64,000 nucleotides of DNA from Rubrivirga sp. SAORIC476 (lineage in GTDB: Bacteria; Bacteroidota; Rhodothermia; Rhodothermales; Rubricoccaceae). The position numbers and the translations under genes are program-made. The notes beneath the pieces were generated by a model, which worked only from the letters and a program-made list of their open reading frames with translations, did not search any database and was not told the DNA's origin. The stretch spans positions 1,967,578 to 2,031,577 of the forward strand of contig NZ_MVOI01000003.1 of the NCBI RefSeq assembly GCF_002283555.1. The letters are read 5' to 3'. This document shows positions 49,215 through 58,090 of this stretch, one piece after another. Every line of letters begins with the position of its first letter. The first letter of the stretch is position 1.

Positions 49215-49626
49215 GAGAAAAGCGGGAGAGGAGGAAGGGGCGCGATGGTGCGCGGGAGAGGGAAAGTCTATTTTTTGACTCATTGTTTCTGTTTCGATCA
49301 TAACAGGATGTTTGTGTCGATCACGTAGGTCACTCGGAGGGGGTGCGGTAGCCGCTGCGTCCTAAGGAGATTCCGTAGCCTCCGAAGTGGGGCTTACGAA
49401 GGCAGGAAGTGGACTTGTCCATTCGCGGTGTTCCGTCGCTGTCAGTCGACCGTGAGGTCCGTTTCTACCGCGGCCCGGCGAACGGTCGCAGCCCGGCACG
49501 CGGTTGTCGGTGCGCCAGCGTCCGGGGTCCTCGGGGCGGGGCCGGTGGTCCCCTTCCGTTCGAAACGATCGCCACGGGTTTCGGTGGACGTCGGGTCCTA
49601 GTTTCCGGTACCCTGCGTCTACCCTA
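49215..49626. other. 412-bp divergent intergenic region
   Basis: It separates the secreted protein (minus) from the ECF sigma factor (plus). It contains an unusually AT-rich patch at about 49265-49325, likely the minus-strand promoter. A TAGTTTCCGG element lies near the ECF gene. No gene or structured RNA was recognised. Confidence 0.5.
49599..49608 (+). promoter_or_regulatory. putative -7 element TAGTTTCCGG for the ECF gene
   Basis: A TAnnTTTG-like element 28 nt before the start codon of the sigma factor, in line with other genes here. A TTTC lies about 20 bp further upstream and could be the -33 part. Confidence 0.35.
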
Positions 49627-50271
49627 ATGCTCTCTTCGGCCTCCTCTGCCCACCACGAGGACCGCGTCGGCGCGGTGACGGCACTCCTCCAGGAGGTCGT
49701 CGCGGGGGAGACGGCGGCCGAGGCGCTCGTGGAGCGGCTGATGCCGGTCGTCTACGAGGAACTCCGCGACATCGCGCGCGCGCAGCGGCGGCGCTACGAC
49801 GTGGGCAGCTTCCAGACGACGGCGCTCGTCCACGAGGCCTACCTCCGGATGGCCGGGCAGGACCTGGTGCCGGATCGCGCCTACGTGTTCGCGTCGGCGG
49901 CGCGGGCGATGCGGAACGTGCTCGTGGACCACGCCCGGCGGCGGCACGCGGCCAAGCGCGGCGGCGAGGCCTCGCCCCTGAGCCTGACCGCGGTCGGGGG
50001 CGTGGCCGACGACTCCGCCGACCTCGACAACTTCGCGGCCCGGCTCATCGACATCGACACGGCGCTCCACGGGCTGGCGGCCCTGGACGAGCGGGCGGCG
50101 CGGGTGATCGAGTGCCGCTACTTCGGCGGGCTCTCGTTCGACGAGACGGCCGCCGCGCTCGACATCAGCGTCGCGACCGCCAAGCGCGACTGGCGTCGCG
50201 CCAAGGCGTGGCTGCACCGGGCCCTGGATGATGGGTCGGACGCCGAGCCGGACCCCACGCGACCGGGCTGA
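49627..50271 (+). CDS. ECF-type RNA polymerase sigma factor (TIGR02999-like)
   Basis: A 214-aa sigma-70 family member of the ECF subtype common in bacteria rich in Ser/Thr kinases. Region 2 is VYEELRDIARAQRRRYDVGS and ALVHEAYLRM. Region 2.4 ends ARRRHAAKRGG. Region 4 is LDERAARVIECRYFGGLSFD with the helix-turn-helix LDISVATAKRDWRRAKAWL. It is followed by a Ser/Thr kinase gene 57 bp later. ECF-kinase pairs of this kind are thought to be controlled by phosphorylation instead of an anti-sigma factor. Confidence 0.94.
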   Translation: MLSSASSAHHEDRVGAVTALLQEVVAGETAAEALVERLMPVVYEELRDIARAQRRRYDVGSFQTTALVHEAYLRMAGQDLVPDRAYVFASAARAMRNVLVDHARRRHAAKRGGEASPLSLTAVGGVADDSADLDNFAARLIDIDTALHGLAALDERAARVIECRYFGGLSFDETAAALDISVATAKRDWRRAKAWLHRALDDGSDAEPDPTRPG

Positions 50272-50327
50272 CACCGCACCGGCTGCGCCGACGGAGGGAA
50301 GGATGATCCCCTCTCCTGGTTCTCTCG

Positions 50328-52424
50328 ATGCGGCCTGACTCTACTGACTGGGCGCGCGTCGGCGACGTGTTCGACGCCGTCGCCGACCTCCCGCCCGACG
50401 CCCGCGCGGACGCGCTCGACCGCCTCTGCCGGTCCGCCGACGGCCACCTGGACACTCACCTTCGGGCCGAGGTCGAGAGCCTGCTCGCGGCGGACACGAC
50501 GGCGGACCTCTTCGGCGAGGGGATGGACACCGACCACGCCGCCGCGCTCGTCTCCGACGCCGCGGTGACGGGCGAGCGGGTCGGGGCGTGGCGCGTCGTG
50601 CGCGAGATCGGACGAGGCGGGATGGGGCGCGTCGACCTCGTGGAGCGGGCCGACGGGGCCTACAGGCAGGCCGCGGCGCTGAAGCGGTTGGGCCTCGTCG
50701 CGGGCGAGCGCGTCCGCCTGTTCGTGCGCGAGCGCCAGATCCTGGCCCGCCTGAAGCACCCCGGCATCGCGCGCCTCCTCGACGGCGGAGTCACGGCGCA
50801 GGGGGTGCCGTACCTCGTCATGGAGTACGTCGAGGGAGAGCCACTCACGGCCTACGCCGACGCCCACGACCTCTCGCTGGATGCGCGGATCGCGCTCTTC
50901 CTCCAGGTCTGCGACGCGGTCGGCTACGCGCACCGGCACCTCGTCGTCCATCGGGACCTGAAGCCGTCGAACGTGTTCGTGACGGAGGAGGGCGACGTGA
51001 AGCTGCTCGACTTCGGCATCGCTCGCCTGCTCGACGAGGCCACCGAGGTGGAGGCGAGCGTCGAGACGGCGCTCCCGATGCTGACGCCCGAGTACGCGGC
51101 GCCGGAGCAGGTCACCGGGGAGCCGATCACGACGGCCACCGACGTGTACGCGCTCGGGGTGTTGCTGTACGAGTTGCTGGCAGGTACGCGGCCCTACGCC
51201 ATCCAACGCGCGACCCTGAGCGGCATCGTGGCGGCGGTACGCGACGCGCAGCCGCCGCTGCCGTCGACGGTCACCCGGGAGGCCCGTCGGCGCGCGCTCC
51301 GTGGCGACCTCGACACGATCGTGATGAAGGCGCTCGCCAAGGACCCGGCCCGGCGGTACGGTGCCGCCGAGGACCTCGGCGCCGACCTCCGGCGCTTCCA
51401 GCGGGGCGACCCGGTGGTGGCGCGCACGCCGACGGTCGGCTACCGCGCGCGGCGCTTCGTGGGGCGCCACCGCGTCGGCGTCGCGACGACCGTGCTGGTG
51501 ACGCTGCTGGCCATCGGCGCGACGGCGTTCTACACGAGCCGCCTGGCCGCCGAGCGCGACCGCGCCGAACGGTCCGCCACGCGCGCCGAGCGGACGGCCG
51601 ACTTCCTGGAGGGCATCTTCGCGGGGTCGGACCCGACGGGCGCCAGCAACCCGGACTCGCTCTCGGCCCGCGAGTTGCTCGATGCCGGGGCCGCGAAGGC
51701 CCGCGCCGACCTCGCCCAGGAGCCGCTCGTGCTCGCGCAGATGCTCGGCACCATCGGCCGTGTCTACCGCGCCGTGGGGCTGTACGACGCCTCCGAGCCC
51801 GCCCTGCGCGACGCGCTCGGCCTGTTCGAAGCGACCGGCGAGGACCCGCTCGGGCACCGCGACGCGCTCCTGGAACTCGCCAACCTCCAGTACCGCAAGG
51901 AGGCGTACCCGCAGGCCGACCGGTTCGCGCGCGAGGCGCTACGGCTGGACTCGCTCTACGCCCGGCCTGGCGAGAGCGAGCGGCTGGCCATCCTCAACAC
52001 CATCGGGCTCATCCTGTCGGACACCGGGGAGCTGGAGGAGGCCGTGCGCGTGATCCGGGAGGTGATCGCGGGGCGCCGCGCCGACGACTCCGAGGAGGCC
52101 CGGGTCGACCTCGGTGTCAACCTCAACAACCTCGGCCTGATCCTGATCGACCTGGAGCGGTTCGACGAGGCGGAACTGATCCTAGACGAGGCCATCGCGC
52201 TCTGCATCGAGACGCGCGGGGCGGACCATCCCTACGTGGCGTTCGCGCTCAACTCGCGCGTCGCCATCCACCAGCACCGGCGTGACTTCGCGCGGGCCGT
52301 GGTCGACCAGGAGCGATCCGTTGCCATCGGCGAGACGGCGCTCGGGCGAGACCATCCGTTCCTCACCTACGCGCGGGCCAACCTGACCGACCTGCTCGCG
52401 ATGCGCGACTCGGTGGGCCGGTAG
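50328..52424 (+). CDS. Ser/Thr protein kinase with membrane segment and TPR-like C terminus
   Basis: A 698-aa kinase. An N-terminal helical ~75-residue region (VGDVFDAVADLPPDARADAL) is seen. The kinase domain follows with GRGGMGRVDLVE, the ATP-binding Lys in AALKRLG, HRDLKPSNVFVT, DFGIARLLD, and PEYAAPEQVTGE in the activation segment. One membrane helix (VATTVLVTLLAIGATAFYTS) leads to an external or periplasmic C terminus of TPR-like helices (DASEPALRDALGLFEATGED). It belongs to the bacterial group that pairs with ECF sigma factors; here it probably controls the upstream one. Confidence 0.93.
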   Translation: MRPDSTDWARVGDVFDAVADLPPDARADALDRLCRSADGHLDTHLRAEVESLLAADTTADLFGEGMDTDHAAALVSDAAVTGERVGAWRVVREIGRGGMGRVDLVERADGAYRQAAALKRLGLVAGERVRLFVRERQILARLKHPGIARLLDGGVTAQGVPYLVMEYVEGEPLTAYADAHDLSLDARIALFLQVCDAVGYAHRHLVVHRDLKPSNVFVTEEGDVKLLDFGIARLLDEATEVEASVETALPMLTPEYAAPEQVTGEPITTATDVYALGVLLYELLAGTRPYAIQRATLSGIVAAVRDAQPPLPSTVTREARRRALRGDLDTIVMKALAKDPARRYGAAEDLGADLRRFQRGDPVVARTPTVGYRARRFVGRHRVGVATTVLVTLLAIGATAFYTSRLAAERDRAERSATRAERTADFLEGIFAGSDPTGASNPDSLSARELLDAGAAKARADLAQEPLVLAQMLGTIGRVYRAVGLYDASEPALRDALGLFEATGEDPLGHRDALLELANLQYRKEAYPQADRFAREALRLDSLYARPGESERLAILNTIGLILSDTGELEEAVRVIREVIAGRRADDSEEARVDLGVNLNNLGLILIDLERFDEAELILDEAIALCIETRGADHPYVAFALNSRVAIHQHRRDFARAVVDQERSVAIGETALGRDHPFLTYARANLTDLLAMRDSVGR

Positions 52425-52490
52425 CGGGCGCGGCCGCCTTCGCGCGGCCGACGATGATCCTCGCGGTCGCCGTTCGACGCACGAACGGAC

Positions 52491-52880
52491 ATGACCCCAC
52501 CCGTCGACTCCGTCCGCTGGGGCGAGATCAAGCGGCTCTTCGATGTTGCCGTCGACCTCGCGCCCGCCGACCGCGAGGCGTTCCTCGCGACCGCCTGCCA
52601 GACCTCCACCGGCGCCCCCGACGTCGCCCTCCGCGACGCCGTCGCCTCGTTGCTCGCGGCCGACGAGGCGACCGAGTCCGGCGCATCGGCCGGGTTCCTC
52701 GGTACCTCGCCTCTGACCGTCCTGTTCGATGGGTGGAGCGACGAGGCTGCCGGGGAGGAGCCATCCGCGAGCGGCGGTCAGGCCCCCGACCCCGGCCGCC
52801 TCGGTCCCGAGGCGGGCTACCGGAGCACCGCCATGCGCCTCGTCAGCGCGCCGTCGGGGGTGGTGAGGCGGTACAGGTAG
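52491..52880 (+). pseudogene. orphan N-terminal fragment of a Ser/Thr kinase
   Basis: A 129-codon ORF starting PPVDSVRWGEIKRLFDVAVD, then DREAFLATACQ and LRDAVASLLAADEAT. This matches the pre-kinase helical segment of the neighbouring 698-aa kinase (W..V..VFD...DL....R.D.L...C), but the kinase domain is missing. The frame then runs into sequence of the convergent GH81 gene and overlaps its last 64 bp. It is probably a remnant of a duplicated kinase gene, though a stand-alone small protein cannot be excluded. Confidence 0.6.
52796..52815. repeat. perfect palindrome CCGCCTCGG-TC-CCGAGGCGG
   Basis: 9-bp arms with a 2-nt loop, ending 1 bp before the GH81 stop codon on the minus strand. It is a family member probably serving as the GH81 terminator. 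Confidence 0.65.
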
Positions 52881-55800
52881 ACCCCGCTCGGCAGAGAGGT
52901 CGTGTCGAACGGGACGGTGTACGTGCCCGGCACGTGCGGTCCGTCGGCGAGGACGGCGACGCGGCGGCCGACGGCGTCGAACACCTCCAGCGCGACCGGC
53001 CCGGCGGTGGGGACTGCGAAGTCGATCCGCGTGGTCGCCGAGACCGGGTTGGGGGCATTCTGGCGGAGGTCGAGGCGGGGCGGCGCCGTGCCGTCCTCCG
53101 CGTTCACCGGGTTCGCCTCGAACTCGATCCAGTTGAGGCTGAAGAGCCAGCCCGTCGCGTCCGAGTCCGAGTCGGCCTCGACGCGCAGGATGTGGACGCC
53201 CGCCTCGATGGGCACGTTGGTGACGGCGAACGGCTGCCAGGACTGCCACCCGCCCGTGCCGGGCACGGCGCGCTCGCCGCTCACGTCTACGTTGTCGACC
53301 AGCAGCCGGAACGTGCCGAAGCCGGGCACCGTGGAGAGGTACGGGGTGATCGTGTAGAGCCCGTCCGCGGGGACCTCGAAGGTGTACTCCAACCACTCGC
53401 CCGCGGTGATCCAGTACACGTCGAACCCGTGCGTGCTGGCGCCCTCGATGTCGACGCCTTCCGACGGCCGGTACGCGAGGCCGATGTTGTTCGCGTCGAC
53501 GTCGTGGTAGGCGATGCCCTCGCCGCCGAGGTCGTAGTCCTCGGCCTCGATGGTGCCCGGCATCATCGGCGGGGTGCCGCCGTAGGGCGTGCCGTTGCCG
53601 AGCACGGTGACCCGGACGCTGTCGCGCGCGGTGAAGCCCTGCGCGTCGGTGACGGCGAGGGAGACCCAGCGCTCGCCGAGGTCGGTGAAGACGACGGTCG
53701 TGTCCGCCTCGGTGCTGGTGCGGCCGTCGCCGAAGTCCCAGGCGAAGGCGAGCGCGTCGTCGTTGGGGTCGAAGCTGCGGCTGCCCTCGAAGGTGACGGT
53801 GAGTGGCGCCTTGCCCGTCGTCGCGCTCGCGCGGAGGAGGGCGACCGGCGCATCGGGGTTCTCGGTGGCCGTGCTCTCCGACCGCAGCTCGCTCGGGGCG
53901 ACGGTCATCGTGTAGCCGTCCGAGAAGGTCACCAGCCGGTCGGCGGCGCCCGCGTTGTAGGCGATGTACGTCAGGTCGTCGCCATCGCGGAAGACGGCGA
54001 AGGTGGGCACGTCGGCCGTGATGCCGGGCTCCACGCGGCCCATCTTCTTGACGGTGTAGAGCCAGTGCATGGTGTGGGCGCGTGACTCGCCGTCGAACGG
54101 CTCGTAACCGGGGTCGGCGAGGTAGGCCGCCAGCGCGCGCGACGGGTCGCTGAGCGCGAGGTACTGCCACAGCACGTCCTTCCAGACCGCAGGCGGACCG
54201 CCGCGCTCGGCCACGATCTCGTCGTAGTTGGCCGTGACGAAGTCCGGGTGGTGGCCGAGGTAGAGCGACCCGCTGGTGACGGGCAGGATGTTGATGCCGT
54301 GGATGAACTCGGGGTCGCCACCGAACCACGTCGAGTGGACGCCCTTGCCGCCCCACACCATCCCGATGGCGACGTGCGGGTAGCTGGCCGGGAAGACGGC
54401 GTCGTCCACGTCGAACCAGTACTGGTCCACCGCGGCCGCCTCGGTGGTGTAGAGGTAGATGCCGAGGTCGCGGATCTCGGTCTGGCCGGTGGCCTCGCCC
54501 CAGAGGACGACCGCCGAGGCGAAGTTCATCGACTCGGAACTGGACTCCTGGTTGTTGCCCTCGGCGAAGTCGCCGTGGCCGGCCGCCCACGAGTGCCCGG
54601 CGTAGGCGTCGTAGGTGCGGAGGAAGGGGAAGCGCTCGTCGTCGCGGTCCCAGTTGTTGGCGTCCTTCACGAGCAGGTTGACCATGCCGCCCCAGGCCTC
54701 CTGCGCGGCCCACGCGGGATCGAAGCGAGCGATGGTGGCGGCGCTCTGGATGGCGTAGCTCGCGTGGAAGTGGTGGTCGTTGATCTGGTTGTCGGCCCCG
54801 AAGCCGGACGGGTAGCCCGTCAGCACGTCCCAGGTGGCGTTGTACGAGTATTCCTGCGCCCCGCCCACCGTGAACCAGTCCTCCAAGCGCGTCTTGAGCA
54901 GCGACAGGAAGTGGTCCCGCTCGGCCGTCGCGCCGAGCTGGTCGGCGATGTGGACGAGGTGGGCGACGCGGCTCATCGCCTTGCCGTTCTCGTAGCTCGG
55001 CCCGGCGGGCAGCGGCTCCTGCGCCGCCTGCTGCACGAGCGCGAGCAGGTCGGCCGGGTTGGCGGCGCCGCGGTCGGGCAGGGCGGGGAGGACGCCCGTG
55101 AAGGGCTGCTCGGTCGAGAAGGAGCCCGCCTCGATGAGCCGCATCTCGCCGCGGGGCGACGCATACGTGAGGCCGGTCGTCGGGACCTCCATGTGGCGCC
55201 ACTGGTGGCGGTACAGCGCCGTCATCGTTTCGTTGACCGTCGTCGGGTCGCTGCCCTTCAGCTCGGTGTCGAGGGTGTACGTGGCGGTGAGTCGCGCGCT
55301 CGGCTCGTCGTACGTCCAGTCGACCCGGCTGTCGGTGACGAAGGCGTAGGCGTGGCGGCGGAACAGCTCCAGCGTCCCGGGCTGGGCGTCGGGCAGGAGG
55401 GCGACGGAGACGGTGCCCTGGCCGTCGAGCGTCGAGACGAGCGGGTTCGTGCCCGTCCACACCGCGCCGGGCGGGGCGAAGACGCCGTAGTGCCGCCCGG
55501 CAACGGTCAGGCCCAGCACGCCGCCGCTGTTGGACCAGATCGTCGGGGTCTGGGCAGGCGTGAGGACGGCCCGGCCGCCGGTCATCTCGAAGAAGACGTA
55601 CGGCAGGCCGTGCCCGAGCGTCGCCTCCATCGTGCGCGGCCCGTCGGTCCAGCGGGCCGTCACCGTCCAGTCGCCGTAGCCGGCGGTCTCGGCGCGGCTG
55701 GCCGCGAGGCCCTCGACGCCGACCGTCAGCTGCGCGGCGAACGGGTAGAGGTAGTCCGCGGCGACGAAGACCGGCTCGGTCGTGGTCCCGATCTGGAGGC

Positions 55801-56116
55801 CTGCCGCAGTCGCCCGCGCGTTGATCGGGTGCGCGTAGAGGATGTTCGAGTACGGGTCGCCGAAGAACGGGTAGGTGAGGCTGCTCCACCAGTCGTTGGA
55901 CTGGACCGGCAGCCCGATGTCGGCTGTGCGCTTCGGGACGGCCGACTGGCCCGCCGCATTCTGAGGGCCGATCTCGCCGGACGGCAGCGTCGTGCTGTAG
56001 CTCCCCAGGCCGACTTGGACGGGCTGAGCCTGGGCCGCGAGGGCGAGGACGCTGACCAGGAGTGTGCAGAGAGGCGCGCGGAGGCGCGCAGCGTGGAGAC
56101 GGGGGCGGAGAGGCAT
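52817..56116 (-). CDS. GH81-family endo-beta-1,3-glucanase, modular, with PKD, CBM6-like and T9SS domains
   Basis: A 1099-aa secreted laminarinase-like enzyme. The signal peptide ends LLVSVLALAAQAQ. The GH81 domain (about residues 30-700) has GFGADNQINDHHFHASYAIQ with the catalytic Asp and FAEGNNQESSSESMN with the catalytic Glu pair. A PKD domain (FEGSRSFDPNDDALAFAWDF, GDGRTST) follows. Then a CBM6-like domain (TIEAEDYDLGGEGIAYHDVD) and a C-terminal sorting domain (NAPNPVSATTRIDFAVP, AVGRRVAVLADG) complete it. It cuts beta-1,3-glucans such as laminarin. The ATG at 56116 starts the signal peptide. Confidence 0.93.
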   Translation of the reverse strand: MPLRPRLHAARLRAPLCTLLVSVLALAAQAQPVQVGLGSYSTTLPSGEIGPQNAAGQSAVPKRTADIGLPVQSNDWWSSLTYPFFGDPYSNILYAHPINARATAAGLQIGTTTEPVFVAADYLYPFAAQLTVGVEGLAASRAETAGYGDWTVTARWTDGPRTMEATLGHGLPYVFFEMTGGRAVLTPAQTPTIWSNSGGVLGLTVAGRHYGVFAPPGAVWTGTNPLVSTLDGQGTVSVALLPDAQPGTLELFRRHAYAFVTDSRVDWTYDEPSARLTATYTLDTELKGSDPTTVNETMTALYRHQWRHMEVPTTGLTYASPRGEMRLIEAGSFSTEQPFTGVLPALPDRGAANPADLLALVQQAAQEPLPAGPSYENGKAMSRVAHLVHIADQLGATAERDHFLSLLKTRLEDWFTVGGAQEYSYNATWDVLTGYPSGFGADNQINDHHFHASYAIQSAATIARFDPAWAAQEAWGGMVNLLVKDANNWDRDDERFPFLRTYDAYAGHSWAAGHGDFAEGNNQESSSESMNFASAVVLWGEATGQTEIRDLGIYLYTTEAAAVDQYWFDVDDAVFPASYPHVAIGMVWGGKGVHSTWFGGDPEFIHGINILPVTSGSLYLGHHPDFVTANYDEIVAERGGPPAVWKDVLWQYLALSDPSRALAAYLADPGYEPFDGESRAHTMHWLYTVKKMGRVEPGITADVPTFAVFRDGDDLTYIAYNAGAADRLVTFSDGYTMTVAPSELRSESTATENPDAPVALLRASATTGKAPLTVTFEGSRSFDPNDDALAFAWDFGDGRTSTEADTTVVFTDLGERWVSLAVTDAQGFTARDSVRVTVLGNGTPYGGTPPMMPGTIEAEDYDLGGEGIAYHDVDANNIGLAYRPSEGVDIEGASTHGFDVYWITAGEWLEYTFEVPADGLYTITPYLSTVPGFGTFRLLVDNVDVSGERAVPGTGGWQSWQPFAVTNVPIEAGVHILRVEADSDSDATGWLFSLNWIEFEANPVNAEDGTAPPRLDLRQNAPNPVSATTRIDFAVPTAGPVALEVFDAVGRRVAVLADGPHVPGTYTVPFDTTSLPSGVYLYRLTTPDGALTRRMAVLR

Positions 56117-56154
56117 CGGCGTGTGGGGAGGAGCGGGGAGCCTCTCGGCATGTG

Positions 56155-56163
56155 CCCAATGTA
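56155..56163 (-). promoter_or_regulatory. putative -7 element TACATTGGG for the GH81 gene
   Basis: Read on the minus strand, a TAnnTTTG-like element 47 nt before the ATG, in a locally AT-richer patch. Confidence 0.4.
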
Positions 56164-56172
56164 GATGAAGTC

Positions 56173-56188
56173 TGAAAAGGCTTTCAGG
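56173..56188. promoter_or_regulatory. small palindrome CTGAAA-AGGC-TTTCAG upstream of the GH81 promoter
   Basis: A 6-bp perfect inverted repeat 10 bp upstream of the -7 element, where it would overlap the -33 region. It could be an operator for a polysaccharide-responsive regulator. Confidence 0.3.
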
Positions 56189-56313
56189 ATTTCTGTTCCC
56201 TCCCCGGGTTCTCGTGGATCGCCCCACCTCGACCTCTCCGTGGGTCGCCCGGTGTCCCCGAGGCGGTGGGGCGCAGGTCCGGAGCCGTGCGGAGACGGAG
56301 CGTGCCCAGAGTG

Positions 56314-57969
56314 TCAGCGCACGATCACGGCCTGCCGCGTGGCGACGGTCCCCGCCGCCTCCAGCCGCACCACGTACACGCCCGCTGCCAGCGCGTCGCC
56401 GTCCAGCGTCGCCCGGTGCCAGCCGGCGGCGACCGGGCCGTCGGCGAGAACGGCGACCTGCCGGCCTCGGGTGTCGAGCACCGTGAGGTGGACCGAGGTC
56501 GCCTCGGGGACTGCGAACGACACCCGCACGCGTCCCGCCGACGGCGTCGGCGCAGGAGGCGAGAGCACGACCTCCGTGACGGCGGCGGGGGCGGAGCGCC
56601 TCTGAGGCGCTGCATGGGACCACGTCGGAGCGGCCGGGCACTCCGAGAGGTCCGGGACGGTGGGTTGCGTGAGCGTGGTGTCGCTGGATGCCCACGGGGG
56701 CGTCAGCGCGGCGAACGCGTACGCCTCCGCCGCCAGCTGACGCTCCAGGCCGGGCACGGCGGGCTGGAGCCAGCGGACCGTCTCGACCGGGTCCGGGCCG
56801 ATCCCGTAGAAGTACATCCGCACGCGCTCCGACGTGATGTGCTCGTGGTACTTCCAGTCCGCGGTCTGCGCGCCGAGCCAGTACCCGTCACCGGCGATCC
56901 GGCGGTACGAGTAGAGGCGGCGGTCGAGGTGCGCCGGGGAAGGCGGCGCTCCGGCGAGGAGTGCGGACTGATCAGCGCCGTCGAGCGGGAGCGTGGGGGG
57001 CGTCGCGCCCGGCGCCAGCGCCAGCACCGTCGGCAGCACGTCGAGGTACCACACCGGGTGCTGGATCGTGCGCGTGCCCCAGGCGGGGTACCACACCACC
57101 GACGGCACCCGGATGGCCCCCTCCCACGTCTGGCCCTTCCGGCCACGGAGCCCGCTGTTGTCGCCGCCGAGCGCCTGAACGGCCCCGTTGTCCGAGAGGA
57201 ACCACACCAGCGTCGGCTCGCTCGACGCGCGCACGACGTCCATGATCTGCCCGATGCCCCGGTCCAGGTTCGTCACCATCGCCGCGTACGTCCGGCGCGG
57301 CTCCGGCAGGTGGTCGTAGAGCGCCAGGTCCGCCGCGGGCGCCTGCAGCGGCGTGTGGGGAGCGGTGAACGGCAGGTAGAGGAACAGCGGCCCGTCGCGT
57401 GGTCGAGACAGGATGTCGACGGCCTCGGCGGCGATGATCTCGGTGGTGTAGCCCTCGGTCACCTCCGGCGTGTAGCCGCGCCACCAGTCGAGGCCCTCGC
57501 TCGTCTGCCGGGTCCAGTACTGGACGCCGCCGCTGACGGCGCCGAGGAACGAGTCGAACCCGTGGGCGCGGGGGTGCTGGTGGCAGGCGTCGCCGAGGTG
57601 CCACTTGCCGACCATGGCGGTCTCGTAGCCGGCGCCCTGGAGGGCCTCGGCGAGGGTCGTCTCGGCCTGGGGCAGGCCGACGGTGTCGGCCATCGTGACG
57701 GGCTCGGCGATGCCCATGCGGAGGCCGTAGCGGCCGGTGAGGAGCCCGGCGCGCGACGGCGAGCAGAGCGGCGACGTGTAGAAGCGGTCCAGCACGATGC
57801 CCTCGGCCGCGAGTTGGTCGAGGTGGGGCGTGGCGATCTCGGCGCCGTTGTAGCCGACGTCGCCGAAGCCGAGGTCGTCGGCCACGATGAGGACCACGTT
57901 GGGCTGCGCTGCGAGCGAGGCCGACGCCAGGAGGACGCCCACGAGGCCGGTCAGGAGGCGGGTCGGCAT
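56314..57969 (-). CDS. sulfatase (formylglycine type) with putative T9SS sorting domain
   Basis: A 551-aa exported sulfatase. The signal peptide ends LLASASLAAQ. The catalytic N-terminal part has VVLIVADDLGFGDVGYNGAE with the metal-binding Asp pair. The formylglycine site is in FYTSPLCSPSRAGLLTGRYG (Cys to be oxidised), followed by MVGKWHLGD and FLSDNG. The C-terminal ~75 residues are a beta domain ending VYVVRLEAAGTVATRQAVIV, resembling a T9SS C-terminal domain. It removes sulfate esters from a glycan and complements the GH81 enzyme in a marine polysaccharide setting. No sulfatase-maturing enzyme is in the window. Confidence 0.92.
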   Translation of the reverse strand: MPTRLLTGLVGVLLASASLAAQPNVVLIVADDLGFGDVGYNGAEIATPHLDQLAAEGIVLDRFYTSPLCSPSRAGLLTGRYGLRMGIAEPVTMADTVGLPQAETTLAEALQGAGYETAMVGKWHLGDACHQHPRAHGFDSFLGAVSGGVQYWTRQTSEGLDWWRGYTPEVTEGYTTEIIAAEAVDILSRPRDGPLFLYLPFTAPHTPLQAPAADLALYDHLPEPRRTYAAMVTNLDRGIGQIMDVVRASSEPTLVWFLSDNGAVQALGGDNSGLRGRKGQTWEGAIRVPSVVWYPAWGTRTIQHPVWYLDVLPTVLALAPGATPPTLPLDGADQSALLAGAPPSPAHLDRRLYSYRRIAGDGYWLGAQTADWKYHEHITSERVRMYFYGIGPDPVETVRWLQPAVPGLERQLAAEAYAFAALTPPWASSDTTLTQPTVPDLSECPAAPTWSHAAPQRRSAPAAVTEVVLSPPAPTPSAGRVRVSFAVPEATSVHLTVLDTRGRQVAVLADGPVAAGWHRATLDGDALAAGVYVVRLEAAGTVATRQAVIVR

Positions 57970-57987
57970 GGCGAGAGGGAAGAGGGG

Positions 57988-57996
57988 CCGAAGCTA
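57988..57996 (-). promoter_or_regulatory. putative -7 element TAGCTTCGG for the sulfatase
   Basis: Read on the minus strand, 27 nt before the ATG. It is the same form as the element before phosphoglucomutase. Confidence 0.45.
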
Positions 57997-58062
57997 CAGG
58001 CGCTCGTCTGCCCCTCCTCAATCCCGAGGCAGAGGGTGACGCGCCTTGTCACCCCCTGCCGG

Positions 58063-58072
58063 TACCTTCTGG
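58063..58072 (+). promoter_or_regulatory. putative -7 element TACCTTCTGG for ruvB
   Basis: 28 nt before the ruvB ATG, inside the longer string GCCGGTACCTTCTGG that also precedes the DUF4007 gene in almost identical form. Confidence 0.45.
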
Positions 58073-58090
58073 AAAACCGACCTCTGATCC

